Positions 9,301 through 17,483 of a stretch of 64,000 bases of DNA are shown piece after piece. The DNA comes from Dehalococcoidia bacterium (GTDB taxonomy: Bacteria; Chloroflexota; Dehalococcoidia; Tepidiformales; Tepidiformaceae), in the NCBI GenBank assembly GCA_020853755.1, contig JADYYG010000051.1, forward strand, positions 1-64,000. Reading direction: 5' to 3'. Numbering within the stretch: the stretch's first letter is position 1; every line of letters starts with the position of its first letter. The notes under the pieces were generated by a model. The model worked only from the letters and a program-made list of their open reading frames with translations, searched no databases and was not told where the DNA came from. The position numbers and the translations under genes were made by a program.

Positions 9301-10129
9301 GGCGGTCGAAGTGCAGGTCGAGGTCGCAGGCATCGGCGACCTCCATCGTGTTACCCAGGAACTCCGGATTCTCCGGGAAGAGAGCGGCCATCTCGTCTTC
9401 GCTCTTCACCCAGTAACCCTTGCCGTCGAAGCGGTAGCGGCCCGCCTGCTCCACGGTGGCGTTCGTGCCAATGCAGAGGAGGATGTCGTGCGCCTCGGCC
9501 TCGTCTGGCATCGTGAAGTGGCTGTCGTTGGTCGCGACCACTTTGAGGCCCATCTCCCGGCCGATATCGGCGATCGGCGGGTTCAGGCGGGTGAACTTCT
9601 CATCGCCGTGGTCCTGGACTTCGAGGTAGTAGTGGCCGTCGAAGACCTCGCGATAGTACTTCGCGACAGCGATCGCGCCTTCGCGGTCGCCCTCCTGGAT
9701 GCGGCGATGGAACTCGGAGGAGGGGCAGCCAGAGAGGACGGTGATGCCCTCGCTGTGCTTTTCGATGAGTTCGCGGTCGATGCGCGGTTTGTAGTAGTAG
9801 CCTTCGAGGTTCGCCTTCGTGGTGAGCGCGATGAGGTTCTTATAGCCCGCCATATTCCGGGCGAGCATGACCAGGTGGTAGGGCGAGCTGTCTGCGCGGT
9901 CGCGCGAGAAGCGGCTCCCCGGGGCGACGTAGGCTTCGAGGCCGATAATCGGCTTGATCCCACGGGCCGTTGCTTCGCGGTAAAAGTCGATAGCGCCGTA
10001 GAGCGCGCCGTGGTCAGTCATGGCCACGGCTTCCTGGCCGAGCGCCTTCACCCGGTCCATCAACGGGGCCAGCTTGGACATCCCGTCGAGGAGGGAATAC
10101 TCGGTGTGAGTGTGTAGGTGGGTGAACAT
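6356..10129 (-). CDS. dnaE: DNA polymerase III alpha subunit
   Basis: The 1257-aa DnaE-type replicative polymerase starts with a PHP domain (HLHTHTEYSLLDG, residues 4-16). Metal-site motifs (TDHGALYG, 38-45) and the catalytic core PDVDFDF (391-397) follow, then the finger, helix-hairpin-helix and OB-fold regions. A low-complexity Asn/Gly/Thr-rich linker of about 60 residues separates the OB-fold from a C-terminal domain. The start at 10129 gives MFTHLHTHTEYS, matching the family; in-frame sequence upstream belongs to the divergent chrA gene. A TAAGCT box 13 nt upstream and no Shine-Dalgarno point to a very short leader. It acts in the replisome, extending both strands. Confidence 0.97.
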   Translation of the reverse strand: MFTHLHTHTEYSLLDGMSKLAPLMDRVKALGQEAVAMTDHGALYGAIDFYREATARGIKPIIGLEAYVAPGSRFSRDRADSSPYHLVMLARNMAGYKNLIALTTKANLEGYYYKPRIDRELIEKHSEGITVLSGCPSSEFHRRIQEGDREGAIAVAKYYREVFDGHYYLEVQDHGDEKFTRLNPPIADIGREMGLKVVATNDSHFTMPDEAEAHDILLCIGTNATVEQAGRYRFDGKGYWVKSEDEMAALFPENPEFLGNTMEVADACDLDLHFDRQLLPEPPVPEGRTSDDYLAEICFRGLHERFDDVTPELQQRLTYELDVLKQTGFTDYMFVVKEIADFARQAGIKMGVRGSAAASLVLFVLRVTDIDPVANRLVFERFLNIERREMPDVDFDFADDRRDEMIRFAYERYGKDRVAQIITFGTLGAKAAIRDVGRALGISYGETDRVARLVPDVLHITLDDALEQSQEMKEAYETDAKVRRLLDTARKLEGVSRHASTHAAGVVISRDPLIDHVPLQRPTKGDEDSIPTTQFAMEQVAKIGLLKMDFLGLSNLTILQRAVDLISDTTGETIDIVHIVDGDAKTMEMLGKGETFGVFQLESSGMRRYVQDLQPTNISDLCAMVALYRPGPMQQIPRFIDSKHGKIPITYPHPALADILDETYGVIVYQDQVLLIARQFAGYSLGQADIMRKAMGKKKAEIMVEERVRFIEGACKKGYTETDAAAVFDLVEPFAGYAFNKAHSWCYGHIAYQTAWLKANYPVQYMTALMQLTKNSPDTHARIAAAVAECSKLGIEVLPPDINESAGDFSVVKRQDGAMAIRFGMGVVKNVGSAAVEGIISAREKGGPYRDLEDFCKRADLSSANSRAIEHLARSGAFDLLPGAPGREPYNRNELVLGAERIILEVKREKDLRDSGQSTMFDLFGSEVATPGSGFELPQAPATPQEWLVWEKDLLGVYVSDHPFKPIANDVARFCSHQTAELTLDLKGQAVTIGGLITRVQARATRDGRRFYVVDLEDLSGTIELTVWNDAIELTGEEIWAEGQVLVCSVEVRDRGDRIGLNVRKAAPYDSTEGTVVGFIAEQWQVEAPKRRPRMDQAPGDTPPVNGPHMNGQVNGTGHGNGSHSTNGNGYANGSARTNGGPPRNPANASPGGATTEANRPGVTPPINGDASRFTVTIYETDDVAADEALLRAVAGLLAKSPGKDEVRLIVRDADGNDSEFDLPRAEVTEELARSVRNLLRNQGHVKFTSSRLPGAA

Positions 10130-10225
10130 ATCCGGGGGGCCAAGCTTACACCGCGACCGCCCAGCGGGGGAGGTGAACGGGGGTGGGTGAGGAGCGATGC
10201 TTGACCTTCCCGCCGCTCCACGTCC

Positions 10226-10231
10226 TACGCT
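10226..10231 (+). promoter_or_regulatory. -10 element supporting a leaderless chrA start
   Basis: TACGCT lies 7 nt before the GTG at 10239. A TTGACC hexamer (10201-10206) lies 19 bp upstream and could be the -35. This favours the GTG over the in-frame ATG at 10197, which would lie upstream of the transcript start. Confidence 0.5.
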
Positions 10232-10238
10232 CTCCGCC

Positions 10239-11432
10239 GTGACGAAGACACCCCGTGCGCCGGTATTCGAAGTGGCGGGGTACTTCCTTCGCCTCGGAGT
10301 CATCGCTTTCGGCGGCCCGGCCGCGCACATCGCCATCATGCGCCGCGAACTGGTGCGCCAACGCGCCTGGACCACCGACGACGACCTCGTCGATATGCTC
10401 GGCGCAGCGAACCTGATCCCGGGCCCGAATTCGACCGAGCTGGCGATGCACATGGGCGCGGCCCGGGCGGGCTGGCGCGGCCTCTGGGTTGCCGGGCTCT
10501 GTTTCATCCTCCCGGCCACAGCGATGACGCTCGCGCTGGCGTGGGCCTACGTGCGCTACGGTGCGACCCCGGCCGGCGAGGGCATCCTCCTCGGCGTCCA
10601 GCCGTTCATGCTGGCCATCATCGTCCAGGCGATCTGGGGGCTGAAGAGCGCGATGCTCAAGGGTATCGAGACGATGGCGATGGTGTTCGTCGTTGCGTTC
10701 GCCTCGGCTGCTGGCGCGAGCGAGCCGGTCCTCATCTTCGGCGCCGGCTTCGGGTTGCTGTTCCTGCACGGGCTGGTCCGATTGGCCACGCGAAACGGCC
10801 GGCGCAACCTCGGCAGCCTGCCGCGGGCGGGCCGCGGGCGCTGGCGAGGGCCGTTCAGCCGCCGGTGGGCGCTGGCCCCGCTGGCGCTCGCTTCGCAGCC
10901 GCCGGGGTACTCGGCGTGGGAGCTGTTCCTCGCATTCCTCAAGATCGGCGCACTCCTCTACGGCAGCGGCTACGTGCTCCTCGCCTTCCTCCAGACCGAA
11001 TTCGTCGACCACCGCGCGTGGCTGACGCAGACGCAGCTGGTTGACGCCATTTCGGCCGGGCAGTTCACGCCGGGCCCGGTGTTCAGCACGGCCGCGTTCG
11101 CGGGCTACGTCATCGATGGCTGGCGCGGTGGATTGCTCGGCGCGGCCGGGATCTTCCTGCCGTCGTTCGTGTTCGTCACGGCGACACACCCGCTTGTCCC
11201 GCGGCTGCGGCGTTCGTCCTGGGCGCGCCCGTTCCTCGACGGCGTGAATGCGGCCGCGCTCGCGCTGATGGTGGTGGTCACCGTCCGCCTGGGCCTGGAA
11301 GTGCTGGACAGCTGGTATCCGGCGGTGCTGTTCGCGGCAGGAATCGCCGCACTCCTGCGCTTCAACCCGAACAGCGCATGGCTGGTGCTCGCGGGCCTCG
11401 CAGCGGGGTTGGCGTACACGGCGGTCACGTGA
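10239..11432 (+). CDS. chrA: chromate transporter (CHR family, two-domain form)
   Basis: The 397-aa integral membrane protein consists of two tandem chromate-transport domains. The first carries the FGGPAAHIAIM and NLIPGPNSTEL signatures, the second GSGYVLLAFLQTEFV and QFTPGPVFSTAAF. Length and duplication match long-chain CHR proteins, which exchange chromate or sulfate across the inner membrane. It is divergent from dnaE. The GTG at 10239 is preferred because a TACGCT box lies 7 nt upstream; an ATG at 10197 would add 14 unconserved residues. Substrate specificity is assigned by family only. Confidence 0.88.
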   Translation: MTKTPRAPVFEVAGYFLRLGVIAFGGPAAHIAIMRRELVRQRAWTTDDDLVDMLGAANLIPGPNSTELAMHMGAARAGWRGLWVAGLCFILPATAMTLALAWAYVRYGATPAGEGILLGVQPFMLAIIVQAIWGLKSAMLKGIETMAMVFVVAFASAAGASEPVLIFGAGFGLLFLHGLVRLATRNGRRNLGSLPRAGRGRWRGPFSRRWALAPLALASQPPGYSAWELFLAFLKIGALLYGSGYVLLAFLQTEFVDHRAWLTQTQLVDAISAGQFTPGPVFSTAAFAGYVIDGWRGGLLGAAGIFLPSFVFVTATHPLVPRLRRSSWARPFLDGVNAAALALMVVVTVRLGLEVLDSWYPAVLFAAGIAALLRFNPNSAWLVLAGLAAGLAYTAVT

Positions 11433-11488
11433 GGGGTAGTGGTTACCAACGGACCCGCGCAGGGCAGTAAGCGGACTGTGGCGGGCGA

Positions 11489-11701
11489 CTACAGGTCGTC
11501 GAAGACGGTGTCGTCGTCATTGTCCCAAATGGCAGCAAGCACAGGGTATTGCCGGGCTTCGATGGCGCCGCCCCGCTCAGCGGGCACGGCTGAACCTTGC
11601 GAACTCTCGAACTCGTGCTCCCGCGCCATCCGGGCCAGCGCCTCGATTTCTGAATCGCTCAGGTGGTCCAGCAGCTGATGGAGTGAGTCCCGGGTCGTCA
11701 T
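11489..11701 (-). CDS. small acidic antitoxin-like protein
   Basis: The 70-aa protein starts MTTRDSLHQLLDHLSDSEIE and ends in an acidic tail (WDNDDDTVFDDL). Helical N-termini of this kind followed by acidic tails are common in small antitoxin-like proteins of toxin-antitoxin and solo families. No toxin lies next to it: the downstream neighbour on the opposite strand is chrA and the upstream gap holds repeats. TATACT (11708-11713) is only 6 nt before the ATG and no Shine-Dalgarno exists, so the mRNA is probably leaderless. Confidence 0.6.
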   Translation of the reverse strand: MTTRDSLHQLLDHLSDSEIEALARMAREHEFESSQGSAVPAERGGAIEARQYPVLAAIWDNDDDTVFDDL

Positions 11702-11867
11702 TTGCCAAGTATACGGCAGCGAGCTACCTGCCTCTGCGGGGAAAGCCGCAGGGAGTTGCTCCCTGCGGCTTCTCGGGACCGTCTCGCCGGGATGGCGATC
11801 CGCTCACTGCCGTGCGCGGTTCCCTTTGCGGATGCGAGGCTCGCTGCCGCGCGCGGTTCCCTGGGGT
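11702..11867. repeat. intergenic repeats with a GC-rich hairpin
   Basis: A strong inverted repeat, AGCCGCAGGGAG with CTCCCTGCGGCT around 11746-11771, is followed by GATCCGCTCACTGCCGTG (about 11801-11818) and a second, diverged TGCCGCGCGCGGTTCCCT copy. The same motif recurs at 1.3, 2.3, 47.2 and 47.6 kb. The hairpin may also terminate the secreted-protein gene to its right. Confidence 0.6.
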
Positions 11868-13067
11868 TTACGGCCGGACCACCGGGCCGGTGTCGACCAC
11901 TTCGAACGCCGAGCCGGGGACGTTCTTCAGCTGGTTCAGGTCGTCATCGTTCCAGCGTGCATCCGTCGCGCCGGTGATGAAGTAGTTCGATCCGTTGTCG
12001 GCGACGATCATCCCGTACGTCTTGAGCGCTTCGAGGATGACGCGGGCGTCGCCGCTGTAGCCGGAGGTATCGAAGCTGGCCTTGAGCCGCAGGCGGGCGC
12101 CCATCGGCAGGAGGTTCGTATCGGTAGAACTGCTCGCCCAGTGGGTCGCCGGGAGAATGTAGCCGCGCTGCGTCTTCGAAACGGTGAAGCGCAGGGCATG
12201 GGTGATTTTGCCGCTCTTCACTTCGTCGTAGCGCACCAGGCCGGGGAGGATGGGCAGGCCGGCAGCGTCAGCCGAGGTCCACTCGGCGGGCCGCAGCGCG
12301 CCCGTATTCAGGTTCCACACGGCGCCGGAGTCTGCGTTCCAGCCACTGCCGTTCTTGAAGGCCCGGTAGAGCTCGTACAGCCTGCAGGCGCCCTGCTGGA
12401 GGACGAGGACGTGGCGGTCGCCGTCGCTGTTCGCGCCACCCTCAACGGGGGCGTTCGCAGGGACCGGGTAAGGGCCGGGGTCGCTCTCATCGCCGTACGC
12501 CGTGAAGGTAATCGGGACCATCGGCTGACCTGCCGGGACCACAACGTACGGGATGCCATAGGTTGGGTCGGCGCCGAAGTCGGCGTGCAGCTTCTGGTTG
12601 CCGCCGAGGGCCGCGATCCGGGCCATGTAGTTCGCCGAGTTTGCCGAGACCGGCGCGTTCGAGATGCCCTGGTTCCAGGCGTTGTCCTGCGGGAATACCT
12701 GGCAGCCGCCGATGACCGGCGCCGTCACGTTCCCGCCGGGAATGGTGGGCGTTGCGGTTGGCGTTGGTGTGGGCGTGTTCGGGCGAGTCGGCGTGGCCGT
12801 AGCCGGCACAGCCGTATTGGTCGGCGTGGCCGTAGCCGGGGCCGTGGTACGCGTTGGCGTCGGCGTCTTGATGGTCTTGCAGGTGGCCACGATTTCGCTG
12901 TTCGAAACCCGCGACGTGGTGATGCGGCTGCCTTCACAGTGCAGCCGCATGCTGTCGCCGGGCTGCAGCGTTGTCGAAGACGAAGCGGCGAAGACCGAGA
13001 GCGCACCGAGGCCCAGCACGAGCGCGAGGCCGACGGCGCCGGGCAGCAATTGCCGTTTCATGCGCAA
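11868..13067 (-). CDS. secreted protein with Thr/Pro stalk and conserved C-terminal domain
   Basis: The 399-aa protein has a signal peptide (about 1-28, cleavage near VFAAS), a short N-terminal module with two cysteines, and a stalk of TATPT/TPTPT repeats (about 68-108). A globular domain of about 285 residues starts at CQVFPQDNAWN. That domain recurs in secreted proteins of soil and Chloroflexota bacteria, with the blocks YGIPYVVVP, GDESDPGPYP, DRHVLVLQQ, LPILPGLVRYDEV and YGMIVADNGS. No function is known to me. A carbohydrate or matrix role is plausible but unproven. The ATG at 13067 has GGAG about 10 nt upstream. Confidence 0.75.
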   Translation of the reverse strand: MRMKRQLLPGAVGLALVLGLGALSVFAASSSTTLQPGDSMRLHCEGSRITTSRVSNSEIVATCKTIKTPTPTRTTAPATATPTNTAVPATATPTRPNTPTPTPTATPTIPGGNVTAPVIGGCQVFPQDNAWNQGISNAPVSANSANYMARIAALGGNQKLHADFGADPTYGIPYVVVPAGQPMVPITFTAYGDESDPGPYPVPANAPVEGGANSDGDRHVLVLQQGACRLYELYRAFKNGSGWNADSGAVWNLNTGALRPAEWTSADAAGLPILPGLVRYDEVKSGKITHALRFTVSKTQRGYILPATHWASSSTDTNLLPMGARLRLKASFDTSGYSGDARVILEALKTYGMIVADNGSNYFITGATDARWNDDDLNQLKNVPGSAFEVVDTGPVVRP

Positions 13068-13421
13068 GAGACTCCTGTTTGCGGAGGATCTCCCGGTGGG
13101 CGAGGAGTCACTGGCACAATCGACGCTCGCGGGGAGACGTTCGAGCGCGTTTCAGTAACCCCTCCGTAAAGAGTTCGGTGACAGGCGGGAGCGAAGGGGC
13201 CGGGCGATGGCTGCCCGGTGACATGCCCGTCGCGCAATTCACGCGATGGGCGCTGCAACTCCACCGGGGCCACGCAACCTCCACGCCCGCGTCCAGCGGC
13301 TATCCCGAATCATGGACTCGCCCGCGGCGCTCTCCCCCGGAGCGCGGGCACAGCCGGGCCCGGTCACTCCCATACCGGGCCCGGCACTTTGTCCTGGATT
13401 CGAAGGCCGGCGAGATTCGTC
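13068..13421. other. gene-free gap with a terminator-like hairpin
   Basis: No coding region is supported in these 354 bp. They contain the upstream region of the secreted-protein gene and the 3' flank of the lipoprotein gene, including the hairpin listed at 13354-13384. Confidence 0.5.
13354..13384 (-). terminator. terminator-like stem-loop
   Basis: Two copies of CCGGGCCCGG (13354-13363 and 13375-13384) can pair into a 10-bp GC-only stem with an 11-nt loop, 38 bp past the stop of the lipoprotein gene at 13422. There is no U-tract on the minus strand, so termination is probable rather than proven. Confidence 0.45.
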
Positions 13422-13847
13422 CTACTGGGCCTTGAAGGTCGTGGACTTTCCGTTCGCCTCGACCGTGTAGGTCTCGCCGCTGCGGAAGTTCGTGCCGAGG
13501 TCCACGTTGCTCTCGTGGAAGCCGTAGATGGTCGTGCAGATCGTTTTCGGGTCCGAAGGAACCGTGTTCGTAACCCGGATGACGATGTGGTTGCCGGTGC
13601 GCTCTATCACCGCGGCCATGGCGAACTGCGCGCACCCGGAGGGCAACCCGGAAACGATGTGCGCGGTGTACCCCGGCGGCGCACTCTCCCGCACCAGCAC
13701 CTCGATGGATTCGACCGGGGCTTCGACCATGACGCGGCCGGTGTCCGGCGAAGGAGACCTGTCCGAGTCCGCCTTGTCGGAGCAGGCGCCGAGGAGGACA
13801 CCCAGCGTGAGGGCAGCCGGAAGCAGCCAACGGACCGCGGTTCGCAT
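13422..13847 (-). CDS. small lipoprotein of unknown function
   Basis: The 141-aa protein starts MRTAVRWLLPAALTLGVLLGAC, a textbook signal peptide with lipobox LLGAC. A short acidic linker and a beta-rich domain (about 40-141) follow. The domain has a GYTAHIVSGLPSGC start, a VIRVTNTVPSD strand and a NVDLGTNFRSGETYTVEANG finish. The pattern resembles a small Ig-like/protease-inhibitor-type fold but has no name I can assign. The start at 13847 is set by the signal sequence. It ends 52 bp before the effector-like gene stop at 13900, on the same strand. Confidence 0.7.
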   Translation of the reverse strand: MRTAVRWLLPAALTLGVLLGACSDKADSDRSPSPDTGRVMVEAPVESIEVLVRESAPPGYTAHIVSGLPSGCAQFAMAAVIERTGNHIVIRVTNTVPSDPKTICTTIYGFHESNVDLGTNFRSGETYTVEANGKSTTFKAQ

Positions 13848-13899
13848 ACGGATCAAAACGCGGGCGGGCGGGGAAAGGTTCCCGCGCCGCAACCCCTGC

Positions 13900-16179
13900 T
13901 TAGAACGTGCCTTCGTCGTGCTGCGGCGGCGCCTGGGCCTTGAGCTGTTCGGAAAGCATCTCGATGTCGATCGCATGGCCGCCGGAGATACTGCCCGAGG
14001 GCTTCGCCTTGGAGAGGAGTTTCGCGCCGTAGCTGCGGGCTTCGGCGAACAGGCCGTTGATGCCGCGCTGGTGCAACTGTTCGTTCCACGCGTCGAGGGA
14101 GATGGCCGGCCCGCCGTTCTCTTTCGCCTGCGCCGGGAAGCGGCCGAGGATCTCGGCGAGGCTGTGCGCCTTCTCCGGGTGACCGGCGATCAGTTCGAAG
14201 ATCGCCTCGCGTGACCACTTCGACGTCGTCGCCGAATAGAGCACGCCCTTCTGGCCCCCGGCCTTCAGCATGTTGTTGTCGCCATACACTTTGTAGATGT
14301 TCTCGCCGTTGGCGGCGACCACATCGAGCCCTTCCTTGCAGTACTTGTCGTGGAAGAACTTGGTCGCGCCCTGGATATAGGCATTGGAGAGGAACTGGTT
14401 GTAGGAGGCGAGGTTGAACTCGGCCGCTTCTTCTTCGAAGTCCGGCTGATCCTTGCCGGACTGGGTAGCCTTGTACGGCGCGAACGTCGTCCCCTTGGCC
14501 GAATCGATCATCTTCTGGTTGAGGCGGAAATAGCGGTCCCCGAGGATGTCGAAATCGCGCGCGGCGAACCCGGCAGTGACGAGGAGACGCATGTAGGTGC
14601 GTGCGTTGTCGCGCGTGTCAAGGCCGGCGTCGGCGGCGTCCTTCGGTGTCAGGGCCTGCTTCGAGTCGTCGCTCACGGCCAACCGCCGCCACTTCATCAT
14701 GAACACAATTTCGGGCTTGTTGTTCATGCCGATGGACTGGCTGGCCTCGGTCATGGAGCCGAGTTCACCGCGCTTGATCTGGTCGTCGAGGGCCTGCGGG
14801 TTCGAGGTGAGTTGCTGGCCGGCGGCATGCTTCGCCATCGCGAACTGTGATTCGCCGAGGTCGGTCGAACCGAGCCCGCCCTTCGAATCGAGCCACTGGA
14901 CGAACCACTGCATGATGGCCGTCTTATTGACGAGGTGGCCGCCGGCGTACGCGTCCTGCAGGTAGTGCTCCCCGAAGGCGTTCTGGAGCAGGGCCTGGTT
15001 GCCGAGGTCTTCGGCGCGCTTCTCCAACGTCTCTGCCTCCTTGCTCGAACCGGACTCCTTCAGGAAGTCGGCAGCTTCGCGCTCGGTGGCGGCAGCATCG
15101 GCGAGGTCACGCGCCTTTTTGTGGTACCCGGTCCATTGCACGCGGTTCTCCGGGAAGAAGTGGCAGGCGTTCCGTTCGAGGGCCGCGAAATACGCGTCGC
15201 TCTCCTCGCCTTTGCGCGTGGTATCGGAGTTGACCTGCGACTCCATCCGGATCTCGTAGGCCTTATCGACGACGGCCTGGGCGCGCGGGCCGCGTGCGCC
15301 TTCGAAGTCCCCATCCGGGAGGATCCGGTTGTGGAGCACATTCCGGCTCTCGCCGAAGAGTTCCTTGTACATGTTGTCGAGTTCGATGTAGGCCTGCTGG
15401 CGCACGCCCTGGAGGAGGCCGAGCACCTTCGACTTCGGCGTCTTGGCGATGGCCTCCGGGTTCCCGAAGAGGTCGGGCAGCGTGTTGATTTCGGAGTAGG
15501 AGACGACGATCGAGCCATCGGCGCAGGGGATCTGGACCTTGGGCACTTCCCAGACTTCGTCCTTCTTCTTCACCTGGCCCTTTTCGCCGGGGCCGAGGGC
15601 GGCGGCTTCTGGGTTGTCCTTCCAGGCGAGCAGGCGGTCCATCTCCTGGGTGATCGTGTGCTTCACCTCGTCGCGTTTGCCTTCGGCCTCGCGGATCTGG
15701 CGCTCGAGGGTATCGATCCCCTGCATCTCGCTGCCCTTGATGACCTTCGCCTTTTTGATCTTCGCCTTCATCTCGGCGAGTTGCTTCTGCAGGTTCGGGA
15801 TGTCGCGCACCTGGGGGATGCTGGCGAGGTTGGTGGGGGCCACCTGGCCCAACAGGTAGTGTTCGAACGCGCTATGGCGCTGGATGCAGGCGGAGCCGAG
15901 GGATTCGCGCGTTTGGGGCGGCGCGGCACTTGCGCCCGCGGGCACGGTAAACCCGCCGCGATGGCCCTTCGCGCGGGCGCTGGCAGCAGCCCGGCGGTGA
16001 AGGATATGGGTGACAGCCTGGTTTCCGGCCGCGCCGTGGAGCCCCATCAGCGGCAGCGCGGCGGGGTGGAGGGCCTGCGCCGGTGCGCCGGAGTGCTGGA
16101 CAACCTGGTCTCCCGGGCGTTTCCGCGCTCCGTCTGTCCCTGCGTGGTCCTGTGCGCCGGTTTGGGAAACCTTCGGCAT
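13900..16179 (-). CDS. large eCIS-effector-like protein with zinc-phospholipase-C-like motif
   Basis: The 759-aa soluble protein has no signal peptide. The N-terminal 100 residues are low complexity and contain LHGAAGNQAVTHIL (47-60). This resembles the LQ-x-AGN-x-AV-x2-LL signature of proteins with DUF4157-type leaders that ride on extracellular contractile injection systems. A charged coiled-coil region (about 120-190) follows. The core has H340 and H353 (ACHFFPENR..W..YH) and H405-x3-D409-x5-H415 (EHYLQDAYAGGH), a metal-site pattern like zinc-dependent phospholipase C/S1-P1 folds. ATG 16179 has a GGAG ribosome site 6 nt upstream. No injection-system genes are nearby. Function is inferred. 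Confidence 0.65.
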   Translation of the reverse strand: MPKVSQTGAQDHAGTDGARKRPGDQVVQHSGAPAQALHPAALPLMGLHGAAGNQAVTHILHRRAAASARAKGHRGGFTVPAGASAAPPQTRESLGSACIQRHSAFEHYLLGQVAPTNLASIPQVRDIPNLQKQLAEMKAKIKKAKVIKGSEMQGIDTLERQIREAEGKRDEVKHTITQEMDRLLAWKDNPEAAALGPGEKGQVKKKDEVWEVPKVQIPCADGSIVVSYSEINTLPDLFGNPEAIAKTPKSKVLGLLQGVRQQAYIELDNMYKELFGESRNVLHNRILPDGDFEGARGPRAQAVVDKAYEIRMESQVNSDTTRKGEESDAYFAALERNACHFFPENRVQWTGYHKKARDLADAAATEREAADFLKESGSSKEAETLEKRAEDLGNQALLQNAFGEHYLQDAYAGGHLVNKTAIMQWFVQWLDSKGGLGSTDLGESQFAMAKHAAGQQLTSNPQALDDQIKRGELGSMTEASQSIGMNNKPEIVFMMKWRRLAVSDDSKQALTPKDAADAGLDTRDNARTYMRLLVTAGFAARDFDILGDRYFRLNQKMIDSAKGTTFAPYKATQSGKDQPDFEEEAAEFNLASYNQFLSNAYIQGATKFFHDKYCKEGLDVVAANGENIYKVYGDNNMLKAGGQKGVLYSATTSKWSREAIFELIAGHPEKAHSLAEILGRFPAQAKENGGPAISLDAWNEQLHQRGINGLFAEARSYGAKLLSKAKPSGSISGGHAIDIEMLSEQLKAQAPPQHDEGTF

Positions 16180-16254
16180 GGTTCGCTCCAACCGTAAGTA
16201 GCGGCCTGCCGAGTATACGCCGCCGCCCGGCGCGCCGCGGTTTCGGGTGCGTGG

Positions 16255-17358
16255 CTACTCGGGCAGGAGGGCGAGCGACTCGTGGTCTTCCATCGCTGCG
16301 AGGAAGCGCACGACTGTGCTTTCGATGAGCCGGCGGCCGCGGTCGTTCCCTTCCGGCAGCGTGCCCAGCCCCACCACGGCCCCGGCGACCACCCTGGCGA
16401 AGTACCCGCGGTAGTCCTCCTTCAGCTGGGCCAGCGAGTACTCCTTCACGCCGCCTTCGAGCAGGTGGTTGTGGTAGCGACGGAGCAGTTCGTCTTCGTG
16501 CGCCCGGCGGTCTTCGGGCGAAAGGCTCCCGGCGATGAAATAGGCGGCATCGACGATACCCGGCCCGCGGCTCGGCGATTGCCAATCGCACACGACGAGT
16601 TCGCGGCCCGAACCGGGCGCCCCGAAGAACAGGTTGTCCGGGCGGTAGTCCCCGTGACAGAGAGTCTCGGCGGACTTCGCCATCTCATCGAGCGCGGCCA
16701 TCGTGCGGCGGCCAAACTGCGGGATGTGCTCGCGGATGTCCGCCGGGAAGAGGTGGCCGTACCGTTCGATGGCGACCGGCCAGACTGCTTCGTACATCAT
16801 CTGGATGGGCTGGCGGATGATCTCGATGCCAGAGGTGACCCAGGCGTGCCCCGAGAGCGCCGAGCTCTCCCACCACCTGGCGTGGAAGGCGCCGATGGCA
16901 TCGATGGCGAGGGCCGCCTGCGCGGGGCTGGCGCCGGCCACCTGGTCGCCCCATTCGCCGCCCTCGAGGTCTTCCAGGAGGAGGACCGACTGCCCGGCGG
17001 AAGCGTCGTAGTGGGCGAAGTAGGGCTTCGGCGCGGGCAGGCCGCAGGTGTCCGCGAGGTCCGCGTAGAAGCGCGCTTCGCGTTCATACAGTCCGAAGGC
17101 CACCCCGACCATGCGCGAGCCGGGGTCTTCGGAGGGCAGCTTCGCGATGAGCGTGGCAGGCAACCCTGCGGGGGCGCCTGCGTACGTCAGATGGAGGCGT
17201 GCGATGGTTCCGATGAAACCGACGCCGGCGCCGATGATCGTGGGTTCGACGGACGACACGCGGCCCTGGGGCAGCGCGCCCGAGGACTGCAGCGCGACCG
17301 TCAGCCATTCCGGCGTCAGGCCCGCGGGGTTGACCGGGAGCGGGGTGATAGCGGCCAT
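16255..17358 (-). CDS. phosphotransferase (APH/EcKinase-like family)
   Basis: The 367-aa kinase-fold protein has the catalytic loop LCHGDYRPDNLFFG and the metal motif VCDWQSPSRGPG, as in aminoglycoside/choline-kinase-like phosphotransferases. The N-lobe contains GAGVGFIGTIARLHLTY and an LIAKLP lysine. This subtype (ecdysteroid-kinase/DUF1679-like) occurs in acyl-CoA-rich genomes; its small-molecule substrate is unknown. The ATG at 17358 has an excellent Shine-Dalgarno (GGAGGG, 6 nt). Divergent from the gene at 17484. Confidence 0.82.
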   Translation of the reverse strand: MAAITPLPVNPAGLTPEWLTVALQSSGALPQGRVSSVEPTIIGAGVGFIGTIARLHLTYAGAPAGLPATLIAKLPSEDPGSRMVGVAFGLYEREARFYADLADTCGLPAPKPYFAHYDASAGQSVLLLEDLEGGEWGDQVAGASPAQAALAIDAIGAFHARWWESSALSGHAWVTSGIEIIRQPIQMMYEAVWPVAIERYGHLFPADIREHIPQFGRRTMAALDEMAKSAETLCHGDYRPDNLFFGAPGSGRELVVCDWQSPSRGPGIVDAAYFIAGSLSPEDRRAHEDELLRRYHNHLLEGGVKEYSLAQLKEDYRGYFARVVAGAVVGLGTLPEGNDRGRRLIESTVVRFLAAMEDHESLALLPE

Positions 17359-17483
17359 ATCGTTCCCTCCGAGGCGCGGATACTCGCAGCCGTCCGGCGA
17401 ACGGGCAACGGCGCTCAATACTGCCCAAATGGCTGCCGCGGGAACAGGTGGCGTGTTGTGCCCGTGAACCGCACCATGCGCCG

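Noticed and set aside
7199..10117. 972-codon plus-strand open frame opposite dnaE
   Set aside because: No domain is recognisable, and it mirrors the dnaE codons. Long antisense frames are expected in high-GC genes.
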